Below, in pieces: positions 11,335 through 23,712 of a stretch of DNA of 64,000 bases. Under the pieces are notes generated by a model that was not told the origin of the DNA, made no database searches, and saw nothing but the letters and a program-made list of their open reading frames with translations. Location of the stretch: the NCBI RefSeq assembly GCF_016545825.1, contig NC_052619.1, positions 11,423,501-11,487,500 of the forward strand, written 5' to 3'. Numbering within the stretch: the stretch's first letter is position 1; each line of letters begins with the position of its first letter. Source of the stretch: Eucalyptus grandis. Taxonomy: Eukaryota > Streptophyta > Magnoliopsida > Myrtales > Myrtaceae. The translations under genes were made by a program, and so were the position numbers.

Positions 11335-13694
11335 CTAATCAGCAGGTTTGCTCGAGCCCTCAGCAAGGCCGTTCTTCCCTGATGAGTCGTTCAACGAATG
11401 ATTGTTGTCAGCCTTGCACGGAGGCAGCGCGTCCTCACCTCCTGTAGCACTCGATGATGCCCCAGCAAAGCCCAGAAATGCTTCACTTGAATGCTCGTAA
11501 CCCTGCTCATTTTGAGCAACACAGAAATTAGTACATATATACTTATCATTCCCAATATAAGGTTGGAGGTTTTGATGAGGCTGAGAGGCTGTGAAAAATA
11601 TGGGGTACATGTAGACCTGAAGATTGGGAAGCAAATCTGCATAATTTCCCGGATTGAATGGGAAGGGCATGCTTTCCAGGGATGGATTTGAGGCCATCGT
11701 CCTCAGCCATTGGATTCCCAACTCGATATCATCTTCCCTAGCTGTCACAAAAAGCATAGATCATTAGTGCCCCGAGATAAATGTCGTATATATCTACCGT
11801 TTTATCATGTTATATCATTGCTACGTGCGAAACAAAAACCATTTTTCTCAATGATGGCAGTAACGACGACCAACGCCACCATCAAGCCTTTTGTACTGAG
11901 AAAATTGTTCAAATTGGCTTCAACAATATGTGAAGTAGGATTAAACTTTAAAGTGAGTTCTAAATAATCTAGAAAAGAAAGTCTTACCATCCTGCAGGTG
12001 AATCTGATTCACTATAGTTTTCTTTTGCTTCTTCAAATCAGTGTTTTCATTGCTCAGATCCTGATTTTTCATCTGCTTAATTATCGACAAACAACTTGAA
12101 CGCCCATCAGTTCATTCCAATATAGAGACTTAAAATAAAACCATGTACAGAAACTTAAAGTTGGGATCAAATCCCTTAAACTCGGAGAAAGTTGTCTCAC
12201 CTCCAATGTTGCTAACTCAGTAGTTCGTGTCCTTGCTTGAACTCGCAAAGACTTCATCTTATGCTCCAACAGATATTCCTCCACCCTTCTCGTGTTCTCC
12301 GATTTGGTGGCAGATGCACGCCTCAACATAATTCTAGGAGCAAAAATTGAATGAAAATAATTTCTACTGCTAGATATGAAAATTTCAAAAACAAGAGGAG
12401 GAGACAAGGATAGACAAGTTCGCTTGTGTGAAGTTTAGTCTCATGAAATCCAAGATATGTTAAGAGAGCTGTAAAAATGCCAATAAGCAAGTGGATTTTG
12501 ACAAGCACTTGAAATTTTTTCAGCCCATACAAAATGAAATGCAAAAGCACATATTACCACCCAGATATTAGTCTACGGATTTGAAAATTGATTAGCTTCT
12601 TTTCCCAAAAGCATAGAATTGCAAGATTTAAGATCTTTGTGAGCTTGATAGCAAAACACCGGAAGACAGAACAAAAACAAGCATAGACTCCATGATTTTA
12701 GGTACGCAATGTGTATATTGTAATTAAAATCTAAACTAGTCATCTAATTCAATAATGATTTCCGATTGTTCTTTTCGTTCAAAAATCTTAAATTGTCTTT
12801 CAATTGAAAACAAGATACTTTCGGGTAAAATTATAAGTTCCATCTCCCACCTTTCTTCTTCTCCATCAAATTGTTTTATACGACTTCTTGATCAAAAGTG
12901 CAAAAAAAAAAAAAAAAAAATTTGCACAATTTTTTTTTTTACTGCTAACGGTGCTTAATGTAATCGAAGGAGTACTATTCATGTATTAGAGCAAACTATG
13001 TTTGCAAGCAATCCCTCTGATACTGTCGTGTTGGCAAGAAACTAAATGAAATGATGGAATTAAACTGAAGTATTAGCATGTACCTCTTTGAACGCCTGGG
13101 ATTAGTGACGTCCGATTCTTCAAGAGCAGATTTTGATCGTTTCTTCCATGGCTCCTTGACATCAGCTGGCAGCTCCATTGTGCTCGGCGTCGGCAACTTG
13201 TGGGGGACATGCACGACAACTGAATCGTCCATTTCTTGCGCGGGAATCCGCGACATTTCATCATCCATATATTGTTCAAGTTTAGAGAAGTCAATAGAGC
13301 TTTGGCTCATGAACTTGGATAAATTTTGATCTCCATCTAAATCATTGAGTTCATCAAAAAACGACAGATCCTCTTCTTCCTCGACATGATTAGTGATGTC
13401 CGATTCTTCAAGAGCAGATTTTGATTGTTTCTTCCATGGCTCCTTGACATCAGCTGGCAGCTCCATTGTGCTCGGCGTCGGCAACTTGTCCGGGACATGC
13501 ACGACAACTGAATCGTCCATTTCTTGCGCGGGAATCCGCGACATTTCATCATCCATATATTGTTCAAGTTTAGAGAAGTCAATAGAGCTTTGGCTCATGA
13601 ACTTGGAAAAATTTTGATCTCCATCTAAATCATTGAGTTCATCAAAAAACGACAGATCCTCTTCTTCCTCGACATGATTTTTATTGTTGTCCAT
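11335..13694 (-). CDS. bZIP-like protein with altered basic region, copy A
   Basis: Five exons join into one frame of 373 codons plus stop: 13,694-13,084, 12,333-12,201, 12,072-11,988, 11,741-11,617 and 11,502-11,335. All introns are GT-AG. Exon 1 is acidic (EEEEDLSFFDELNDLDGD) and holds an in-frame 96-residue duplication (about residues 8-103 and 104-198). Then comes PRRSKR, split by intron 1, a bZIP-type region and a zipper with NQDLSNENTDLK. The layout resembles plant group I bZIPs (VIP1/RF2a type), which are nuclear DNA-binding dimers. However, the invariant Asn of the N-x7-R/K signature is Arg208 and the Arg/Lys position is Glu216, so normal DNA contact is doubtful. The C-terminal part has ASNPSLESMPFPFNP. 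The start at 13,694 matches the conserved ATG of copy C; an in-frame ATG at 13,727 is possible. Family call fairly sure, activity unknown. Confidence 0.75.
13099..13674 (-). repeat. In-frame 288-bp tandem duplication in exon 1 of copy A
   Basis: The two units, 13,099-13,386 and 13,387-13,674, are nearly identical and exactly 288 bp (96 codons) each, so the reading frame is kept. Copy C (38,114-38,433) has a single unit. The event is therefore specific to copy A and recent compared with the divergence of A from C. It doubles the acidic segment with MSQSSIDFSKLEQYMDDEM. Confidence 0.95.
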
Positions 13695-13977
13695 CTTCAC
13701 CAGACTATTCGGACATTCATAGCACAAAAAACAACAGTTGATTTTCTTAGATCCAAATCCTAAAGCGTGTACAGAAATGGGCTACTTGAATAGATGAAAA
13801 GCCAAAAGTCATCACCTGATGAATAGCTCTGACGAGTGAAGTTTTCAAAACAAGTGCAAAGTCAGAGAGGTCAAGTGTTATGCATTTGGGTGAGAGAGAG
13901 AGAGGAACCCAAAAAAAAAAAAAAAAAACTGGAAGTCAAGAAAATGGTAGAACAAGAGAATGAAACCCTTTCTTGAG

Positions 13978-13986
13978 TTTATAAAC
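13978..13986 (-). promoter_or_regulatory. Candidate TATA box of bZIP copy A
   Basis: The motif GTTTATAAA on the minus strand lies about 285 bp upstream of the ATG. It is kept in copy C (38,694-38,702) in the same context ('aaac.ggactaatttaaataagc') and is changed in the two dead copies (26.6 kb and 0.72 kb). Selective keeping in the open copies supports a role. Confidence 0.4.
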
Positions 13987-14690
13987 TGGACTAATTTAAA
14001 TAAGCAGATATGGCTTTATATTTAATTTTTTATTAAATTCGACTGTCATGACATGTTGTTCCTATCCTCAAAAGAAATGCGCATGACTTTTGCTTCTAAT
14101 GGTCTATATTGTTCTTTGTCAATAAGCCACTCTCAACTCACGTGTTCTTTGTCAACTATGCATGTGTCGGATCAAAAAGAGAGAGAAAGAGAGAGTGAAG
14201 AGCCTCTTCTTTTCGTTCATTGTTGAAAATATAGTTCTTGAGAACGTAGGAAGTGAAAAGCTTGAATTTGAGAAAGGATAATTTGCCATTTTAGAGTTAG
14301 AGGGCTGGTAAGAATCATCATCTTTTTCTTTTAACATCGAATGAACGTATTTGGCTGTGCCACAAGAAAATCATTATTTTGCGTGTTTCTATTTTTCGCG
14401 CAAAGGGTTTATTTTCATAATTCGGTCTCGCTTTAACGGTACGTTTGTGCACATAATTCGGTCTCACTTTAATGGTACGTTTGTGCATCAACATTTGTGG
14501 AAAATAATAATTGCACTAAGGGGCAAATAACTCAATCAATTATATGATGACTAAAATGCGCTCTTACATTGTTCTTTTCTCTTCGGCTCATCCTTACCGT
14601 GTGCCGCAATCTAGTTGCATATTCAACTCAAAAGAAGAGGGGGAAAAAATTTACAAGGATATCTTATTTGGGTAATTTGCTAGTTTGGTA
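13987..14690. other. Upstream flank of bZIP copy A
   Basis: The flank is shared with 0.74-0.9, 26.6-26.9 plus 27.9-28.2, and 38.7-39.3 kb. Near 14,416-14,490 a 35-37-bp unit ('cataattcggtctc...ggtacgtttgtgca') is repeated twice in tandem. No coding sequence is seen; the 61-codon ORF at 14,152-14,337 is not conserved. Confidence 0.5.
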
Positions 14691-15420
14691 TATATACATA
14701 GAGACAATTTTCCTCCTATTTACTCTTTAGGTAATGAATCTCAGATGTAAGTAACTAGGATAGATTATGTATAGACTATCAGCATGTGCATTATGTAGAT
14801 TCCATTATTGAGCCAATATAGAAATATCCCGGTTAGGTACTAAAATATCTTAGCTTGCAACATGAAAAACTTACCAACATACCTTTTTTGTTCGGATATG
14901 TCAATCTAGCATTTTCAGTAAATCATTCATTTTATGGATTTTCACAATCCTGAAGTTACTCAAAAAAAAAAAAAAAGGATATGCTTTTTGGATAGTCTAG
15001 CTTATAGCACCAACTTTCTTTTGAATTGTGAAGTAATTCGGTTGTATATATTTCGAGAAAAACTTCATGATAAAGGAAAACACTTTTTATGGAAATCATT
15101 TTTAATGAGAATGTTTTCCCTTTTTTAGATTAGAAAATTCATTTTCCTTATATAGGGCATGTGCATTTTTCTCATGACTAATTATTTTCATCAAACAAAT
15201 ATGTGATAGTATGAAAACCAATTTAAAATTATTTCACTCAAATAAATACACCCATTTGGTTATGCTAACAAATAATATTTTTTCTGTTTTTAAAAGAAAA
15301 AAATTAGTTGCAACATGAAAACCCGATTGCATGATTATCGATATTATGAACTGCCTGAAGAAGAACAATTTTCTTCATGATGAAAAAGTGATTCTAGTTT
15401 TCTCTATCTATAATTCTGGA
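14691..15420. repeat. Spacer repeat S3 (truncated)
   Basis: The spacer landmarks run from 'gagacaattttcctcc' to 'ttctctatctataattctgga' and then stop. The rest of the spacer and any b561 exon are missing, and bZIP 3' flank follows at about 15,430. This is a deletion junction between duplicated blocks. Confidence 0.6.
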
Positions 15421-15765
15421 TTAAACAAACACACCACATTTTTAGAGTCCTCCACTATGGCCCTTCTGAAAAGATCTGGTTCGGCCCCCATAAAATGGAC
15501 CACAGTCTGGTCACATATCGTACCAAGACGTAAAAGTTTCAATTCAAATCAACAAGTCTCCTCATGGATCATGCTTACTAAATAAATAAACCACATAAAA
15601 CCCTAAATAATAGAATTAAAGTTTGCAAATAATCCAAACCACAAAGAAACACATAAACGATAACCCGGAACATGAATTGTTCTAAAAATCCATGAAATGA
15701 AATGGAGACAACAACGAGATTGCTAAATCGAACAAACACAACTTTTGTGCTCGATCAGTTGGTGC
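15421..15765. other. 3' flank of bZIP copy B
   Basis: The sequence is collinear with the 3' flanks of copy A (10.98-11.33 kb) and copy C (35.45-35.79 kb). It probably contains the former 3' UTR. The ORF at 15,331-15,585 crosses the junction and is not supported. Confidence 0.5.
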
Positions 15766-16489
15766 CGAATCAGCAGGTTTGTCGGAGCCCTTGGTGAGGC
15801 CGCTGTTCCTTGACGAGTCATCCGGCTAATGATCGTCGTTGGCCATGCGCGTCATCACCTCTTGCAGTTCCCAATGACGCCCCAACGAACCCCGGAGGCA
15901 CTTTAGCTGAATTCTAGTGACCCTGCTCATTTTGAGCGATCCATAAATGAATACATGCATACATATAATTTCAAATACAAGGTTGGAGGTTTAAATGAGG
16001 ACGAGAGGGCGTGGCAAATATGGAGTACATGTAGACCGGAAAATGGGGAAGCAAATCTGCAAAATATCCTGGATTGATAGGAAGGGCATCCTCGCCATGG
16101 GTGGATTCGAGGCCATAATCTTCAGCCATTGGATTTTCAACTTGATATCCTCGTTCCTTGCTGTCACAAAAAGCATAGATCATAAGTTCCTAAGAGTAGT
16201 ATGTCATGTTTCTACCATTTAACCATGTTAATGCCATTGCTCCATGCAAAACAAAACCAGTTTTTTTTCTCGATAATGACGACGATGACGACGGCCACCA
16301 TTATCAAGCCTTTTATACCGAGAAAATTGTTTGAAAGGGCTTCAACAGTATAGAGAGTAGAATCAGCATTCAAAGTAAGTAATAAAGTAAATAATCTGAA
16401 AAAGAAAGCCTCACCATCCTGAAGGTGAATCTGATTCACCGGTCTTGTGAAGTTCCTTCAACTCGACATTTTCATCACTCAAATCCTTA

Positions 16490-17425
16490 GGGGATGTATG
16501 ACAACCCAAAATTTCTATTTCAAAAATAATTTTTCTGTTCCAGACCTGTTTCTAAAAGAGAAATCCGTTTAACAAACCTATTCAGTTTTTCTATTTCTGG
16601 AATAGATTTCTATTATAGAAATAGGTTTGGAAGAAAAATCAAAAGCTAAAATTTTATATTTTTGATTTCTAGAAGAGAAAACATAAATAATTTCTCTCAC
16701 TAAACCCTAATTTCGGTGAGTCCTCCCTCATCTCCTCTACGTCTTTGCCTCCTCATCTTCTTCCGCCTCTCCTCATTTTATTAAATATATATATATATAT
16801 ATATACTCATTTTATTCATTTAAAAATAAAAATAAATTTATTAAAATAAATAAATTAATTATTTTTATTTATCATTTTATTTTTAGTTTATTAAAAAAAA
16901 ATAAATTTATTAAAAATAATTTATTTATGATAAATAAAAATAAATTATTTTTATTAAAAATAAATTTATTATTATTGGCCTTGAGTGTTTTGCCAAATCA
17001 AATTTTTTAAAAAATTTTTTGATTCATTTTAAAATAAATTTATTCATAAAATAAAATAGAATAAATAAAATAAAATTTATTTTTATATTTTTATATTTTA
17101 ATTTTAAAATAAAATGATATTTGTATTTTATTTTTTATGATTTATTTTATTTTATTTTATTTTATTTTATTTTATTCATTAATTCTTTTGTTACTAAATC
17201 ATTTTTTTTTTTTTTTTATATTAAAGGTCGTCGATCGTCGCCACCGCCATCCGAAAGGAAGAAATTTTGTGTCGTTATCAAACAAATTTCTATTTTTAAA
17301 GTAAAAAATTTGTATCGTTATCAAACGGTTATTTTTGTTTAGAAACTCTTCTAGAAATAGAAATAGAAAAATTTATTTCTATTCCAGAAACAATTTCTAA
17401 AACAGAATGGTTGTCATGCGCACTC
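16490..17425. mobile_element. PIF/Harbinger-like non-autonomous element in bZIP copy B
   Basis: The 936-bp insertion in exon 3 of copy B is flanked by TTA at 16,487-16,489 and 17,426-17,428. The ends read 'ggggatgtatgacaacc' and, reversed, 'gagtgcgcatgacaacc'. Inner arms rich in 'tttctatttctgg' mirror each other, and the centre is A/T-rich with an (AT)n run near 16,788 and many 'aaaataaattt' phrases. bZIP sequence resumes on the right, matching copies A and C, which confirms both boundaries. No transposase ORF. Confidence 0.75.
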
Positions 17426-17799
17426 TTAGTTTCTATTTTCTTAGTTATCAACAAATAACTAGGAACGTCGGTTAGTTCCTCACAAACATCGAGACTTCAA
17501 ATCGATAACCATATCACCTCCAACGTTTCTAACTCAGCAACTAATGCACTGGCTTGAGCTTGCAAAGATTTCGCCTCATGCTCCAACACATACATCCACC
17601 CTTTATTTGGTCCTCGACCTTTTGGCAGATGAACGGTTCGATCTAGGACAAAAATTGAATAAGAATCATTTCAACTGCTTCATTTGAAAATATCGATAAG
17701 TAAAAGGGGGAAATACAGATTTCAAGTAACTATTGGACTATAAGGAAAGAGAAACGCCTTAACACAAATTCAACCAGAACAAATAACTTTTCTTTTTTA

Positions 17800-17988
17800 T
17801 TGCAAACAGGAATAGAGCAGGAAGCATATTCTGAAACATACCCAGTTGAATATGAATTCCTAGTGGAGCAAACAGAAGAAAAAGGCCATATAAATAGGGT
17901 TATTATGAAATGCTTACTAGGAAAGGCAATTAAACATAATGAAATATGGAAAAGATTAACTACAATGGAAAAAGATTTATCTGGGTAA
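17800..17988 (+). other. Short Glu/Lys-rich ORF of unknown origin
   Basis: A 62-codon plus-strand frame, entered after a possible acceptor ('tttttattgcaaacag'), has A-rich codon use and a charged sequence (for example EKGHINRVIMKCLLGKAIKH) unlike its neighbours. It lies in the outer layer of the compound insertion and ends just before the TRIM. I do not recognise it. It could be a fragment of a retroelement or of an integrated pararetrovirus, but no family motif is visible, so no function is assigned. Confidence 0.2.
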
Positions 17989-19269
17989 ATGAAAAACATT
18001 TATGCTGCCCATAATATGATAATTACCACAAATAACCCAGAAATCATGAGTTGATAATTTCTCTTGCTTCATTAACCGCTAGATTCCTGTCCATATTTCT
18101 CTTGTTAAAGTATTTCTTATCGCTTTAACGGACCTTATATTTATGTGATCTTTGTCCATCTATTAATTTAAACTCTTGAATGAATCTTCTCACATGATAT
18201 CGGAACCAGTTTTTACTTTGAGTTTATTTAACATGTGAGGCTCACCATTCTTCAATTCCACAGCCATGCTTAGTCTGATTTGCTCATGAAAAGGGGTGTT
18301 AAAGTACTCCACCTCGCTTTGCAAGGATTTCAGTGAGCCTTGTTATGAAATCTGGAATTTCCGTATTTGTAATTATATAATATATGGAAATTCGGATTAT
18401 GATAATGACACCTAGATTTTAAGCTAAGTACTATTTACCTTAGTATTCAGATGAACACGTAGAAACTTTAAACAAATTGTAAATTTCGTGTGATGCGGCG
18501 GGTAATTTTCGTAAAGATAGATCATCTCGAACTTCACGTTTGAATTGAATTATGTATATACTAATAGTAAAATGGTATTAATTAAATTAATATCATCTTA
18601 AATGTAGATGGTTGGTATTAATAGTGTGAATTTTAGTTAATTATTGATAATAGTGGTTTATCTATGCTAATGAATGTCGTAAGAAGAGGGCTATGTAACT
18701 TACTATATTTACCTTAAAGATTTATTAATTAGAATTTTAAGTGCCGCATGTCCTTGTACGAAGCTTTGCACGGCTATGTGTTCTTAGAAAATAAGATTTT
18801 GTGGCCAATTTCTTTTACACCTAAATTAGGTAATAATTATTTTAAAATGACTTATTTTCTTCTTGCATTTCCCTTGGTCACGTGCAAGGCCTTTGCCTTG
18901 CATTTGTGCCACATCAAGCTGAAAATTAGCATTCAAATTTACACCAAACAATGAAAGATATCAAATTACCTTAATTAATTTTGATAAAAAAAATCATTCT
19001 ATCTTTGCCGTGGAACTCTTTTCATTCCTCTAAAATTCAAATAGAAGCTGCATGTTATTTCTACTTTTCAATCCAAGAAATTAGATAACAAGAGTTACTA
19101 GGGTGGCAAAGGCAATTAGTGACTTGCGGTTTGCGTTCGTTCGAGGTAAGTGAAGTTTCTAGTATTAAGTTAGCTTAAATATATTTAGTTACTTTTATCT
19201 CGATTGATTGGGTGAGAGGTAAAATCTTAATGTGGGTATGATGGTTAAGTGACTTTGATAATTCCTTGC

Positions 19270-19690
19270 AAGTATGTTCTGCTTCGCTTTGGTTCATTCT
19301 AGTTCGTTATGTATAGTTTTGGGTAGTTAAAACATGATCATTCTATCATATTTGTTTTAATAATCCATTGTATGTTCGTTCTACTTCTTTCTGCTTAATT
19401 CTAGATAGTTAGAATTCAATTGTTCTACCATATTTATCTTGATCACCCATTGCATGTTCTTTCTACTTCTTTTGGATAGTTACATACTGGTCCTTCCACC
19501 ATATTTATCTTAATGACCTATTACATGTTCGTTCTACTTCTTTCTACCTCATTCTGGATAATTAGATCTAGTTATTATGCCATATTTATCTCGATGTCCC
19601 ATTGCATGTTCATTCTGCTTCTACCCTAGTTATCTCAATGACCCATTGCATGTTTCTTCTACTTGGTTCTGCTAGAATTCTACTAGTCAA
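19270..19690. repeat. Tandem array with a unit of about 100 bp
   Basis: Four or so diverged units share 'catgttcgttctacttctttct', 'attctggatagtta', 'catatttatct' and 'gacccattg'. It is followed to about 20,030 by shorter, looser repeats of the 'tttgttaaatctgtcca' type. Confidence 0.75.
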
Positions 19691-20305
19691 AATCTATTCA
19701 TTTCACTTGTTTCTGCTAGAATTTCTTATAACAAAATCTGTCCACTTGTAAATCTGCCTTTCTGTGAATCTACTCATTTGGTCAAATATATTCATTTATG
19801 AATTTGTTCACTTGCTAAATCTGCTAACTTGTAAATTTATTTGTTAATAAATTTATGAACATGTTTGTTGATAAATTTGTTCATTGGTTCAGGTAGACTT
19901 TACTAAATATTGATCTATCCCTTGTTGAATCTGTTTATTTATTGATTTTGTCCATTGTTAAATCTGTCCATTTGTAAATCCATTCATTATCGGATCTGTT
20001 CTTTTGTTCTATAAGCATTTATCAAGCTAGAATTTACCCTTCTGATTGTTTAGACCTTACAACCAAAATATACTTTGTTGTTCCAGACCCAGAATGTACT
20101 TATTTGAATGTCCAGACTTTAACGACAATAATATGACTATATGTTATTTCATATGTGGTTATTTAGTTAATGCATTAAATTAAATTGAGATATGTGTGTT
20201 ATACTTGTAAGATGCATATATCATGACTTGAATGAGATTAATGTGACTCTGCAACCCATATATCGGTGAGTGACAATATCCCGTGGTGGAAGTTTGTAGG
20301 ATGCC

Positions 20306-23300
20306 TGTTGACACCTAAATTTTGACGACCCGTTTAGTAATTTATTGCATTAAAAAATTATGGGTTAATTTTATCCCTGAAAAAATATTAATTGCATAGC
20401 ATATAATTTTAGTTGCACTTATTCATTTGTTTATCACTTTTGCATTTGATCATCGGCGGATGAACTTCAATTTTATGAGTTGACAATTCGGTATTTTCAT
20501 AAATGATTCATATTATTCTTCTAATATTCGGTAAATATATCATATATTCACGTGATTTATACATTAAGTGATATATTTTACTGAAGATTGGAAGTTTGAG
20601 GATAAAATATCAAGAGGGGATATCGCACGTGGGTCATATCTTGAGTGATTTATTCAATGTTTCAAGACAAGAAATATTTCATGGTAGATTTCATATGTGA
20701 GCTGGAAAAGAAAAGAAACAGGAAATAAAGAAAAATTGGCTTACAAATGCATGATACGCAAGGGTGAGGAAGGAAAATAATTTCAATATATATCATGGAT
20801 GCTCACAGACAGGATTTTGTGCGTCCATTGGAGCAAAAAAGAAAGGAAAGAAATAAACTATAGGCCGGGAAATTTCGGTCACGTCCTTGACCTATAAAAG
20901 ATGGGCGTACTATAGACAAATGGGGGGATGGCCACAATTCTGAGAGCATAGAGAGACACACATGAGAAGGGACGATTGAGAGAGGGCACGTTCGCAAGAG
21001 CTGAACAAGTCACGGTTGAAACCCCTTCACGGCCATGAATTTCTCAAGTTCGTGGCCGTGCCTCGACGCCGACCTTGCTGCCAATCCTCCATTGCATTGA
21101 CAACGGCCAGCTTTGTCGAGATCCTCTCCGATGATAAAGTAGCAGCATACACCCCTCGTCTGGCGGTGATCAACAATCACGAAGTTTTGGAGGCCAACAT
21201 ATTGATACACACGGCCACACGTTGAGAGAATAGATAGAGTGGAGGATCCAATAGAAAGTTCTTTCTGCTCTTTGGGTCCCAATTCCGAGATCGCTCCATC
21301 ACTGCCTCCGAGATCCACTAGCCATCATCGTTGTTGCTAGACATCCACGCTATATCTGCACCGCGACGGCCCCCTCTTGGCCGAGCTCTTCCCTTTCACT
21401 ACAGCGAATCTCTTTCTATTTTGCAGGTTCTCGAATGAGCAGCACCTCTTTCTATTTTGCAGGTTCTCGAATGAGCAGCACTGAGTTTTTACCGTGCCGT
21501 GAGCCATGACATTGCTGCCGTTGTCGAGCTGAGACCAGTTTGGTGGCTTCCCGCAGTAAAAATCGTTCTTTATTTTGCAGGTTCGCTATGAGACTATCTC
21601 GGTGAACATCTGAACATTCTCCTCACCATCAGCCCATGCTTGTGCGTGGTCACCACCTCCATCGAGAAGTCCCCACAGTGAGTTGTTCCTCCATAGCCGA
21701 GAATTACTAGACCAGCAGGCTTCGCCGAGCAGCCCGTAACGAGAATCCCATCGTCGGCCCGCATGTGACACCATCACCGTGGATTCCTCATCGACAAAGC
21801 TGCTGCCGCACTGAGACCAACTTCAGGCGTAAACCGAGGGAATCATCAAGCTATCAAGGGAGTTATCAATTCTCAATAAAAATTCCACTTTTCTTTCTCT
21901 ATAGTCACGTACAAGGGACACATATCATGCCCATGTGAACCCCTGAAAATAAGAGAAGAAGAGTTTTCTGGTTTTCTCATGGTTTCACTTTCCTGACATG
22001 GTTATTATATGTTTAATGCACTGCCACACACAGCCACGATCTCCATTAATCGCAGACACTACCTGGCGCAAGTCTAGCCCGCTCCATTGATTTTCCCAGA
22101 TTTGTTGAGTAGTTCGTTGCAACGATTTCAATCCAATTTAGCGAGCTGCCGCAGCTGGATATCACCGTGAATCATCCACCACGAGCCATTGCTGGTCCCC
22201 CCATCCGTTGAGTCCAAATTTGGTAACGATATTACGAGATAGGTAAAGATATTATCCAAATTCAATTTGGTAATTTCCTTACTTAATTCATTGATATTGC
22301 GATTAAATTCAAATCTTTGAATGATCATCTTATCCAAAGTTTCCCAAAAAGTTTTATTTTTTTTAAATTAGGGATTTATTCCCTAATTTCACAACGTGCA
22401 CATGATTGATAGTCCGATTTCACGCTCAAAATACGACTTGCAATCGCACGGAAAAATCACCAATCTGATCTCACGCTCGAGATACGATTCGTGATTTTAT
22501 TTAAAAATTGGCCGATCCGATCTCATGCACGAGATGCGATTCGTCAATTTATTTCCAAAATTAAATGGACACGGATGTTATCTTGCTTGATTTGTTGCTG
22601 TGCTATTCTCGATGCCTTTATTTTATTCCTCCCGTAAAGGAAAAATCCAAAAATATTTGAATTAGGATTGGGATGGTTTTAGAATATCTCTTGTTATCTT
22701 GCATATTTAGAATAGGGATTTTATTTCGAATTTGTTAAAAAATAAAAAAAAAAATGCATGCCTTTAGGATGTTAGTTTTAAATTTAAATTGCACGTTTAA
22801 TTATTTGGCAATTTTAAATTTCGAATTTCATAATAAAAAATGAAAAAAATTAGAATTAGGGCATTCTTTGCACATCATTGCATGTTAGGATAGATTGCAT
22901 GCTTATTAAGTAAATAAAAAATCATGCACATCACATAGCATTAGGTTCATGAAATGCACGTCATTTAATGATTATTGCTAGGTTCATTTAATTAGAAATT
23001 GCTTGTCATTAGGATTATGTCATTTTGGATAATTTAGATCGCATGTTTAATTATTGCATGCTCATTAAGAAAACACAAAAAATTATTTTACTCATTCATA
23101 TAGTTTAGGTTATACTGTCATGTCATATTATTTCATGTTAGATTAGTAGCATGCATTGCATATTGCACGATTTTCATTAAATAAGCGAAAACAGAAAGAA
23201 ATTACGTGTTAATTAGAAATCATATCTAGGACTGTTGATGTGAATTTTGATCTAACAACGCAGATGTTTTCGTTGCTATGAGGTAAGTCCTGCAATTTAT

Positions 23301-23712
23301 TCATTGCTTTCTTGGATGTTAAATTGGTGGTTTGTGCACCCGCATGATCGCCTCACATGTTAGGGAAATAGATTTAAAATTAATCCAAACTGCCTACAAA
23401 AATATTTTTGAAAATAAAAGAGAAAATGTACCGAAAGGGTGTTAGAGAAATCAAGCGTAATCAAGTCCCCGAACTCACAAATCTCTGGTTCGTAGGAGTA
23501 AAGTAGATCTCCCATTACTTTACTTGGGTTTCTAATCGACCCACCAAAAATAGATTAATGGCGACTCCTAATTGAAAAATCAATTGCATGTTAAGAACTT
23601 GAACCTAAGTCACGAATTGGTATGGCCTTGGGAGAGCCCGAGCTAAGTCTAGGCTTAGTAATCCATTAGCCAAACCCTAGGTAGTTCATACCTGAAAAAA
23701 TTGGTCGCGACA
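20306..23712 (+). mobile_element. Solo LTR (3.4 kb), same family as 6,270-9,338
   Basis: It starts TGTTGACACCTAAATTTTG, ends GGTCGCGACA, and is flanked by a perfect 5-bp duplication ATGCC (20,301-20,305 and 23,713-23,717). The host sequence rejoins across it ('gtttgtagg' then 'atgccctagtag'). It is in the opposite orientation to the first copy, and the 3' region around 23,330-23,700 is closely similar to it. A 38-bp unit containing 'tgcaggttctcgaatgag' is doubled at about 21,411-21,485. The ORFs at 20.8-22.3 kb are not shared with the other copy and are not supported as genes. Confidence 0.88.

Noticed and set aside
13078..13617. Plus-strand ORFs of 74-83 codons
   Set aside because: They are antisense shadows of the duplicated exon 1 of bZIP copy A.
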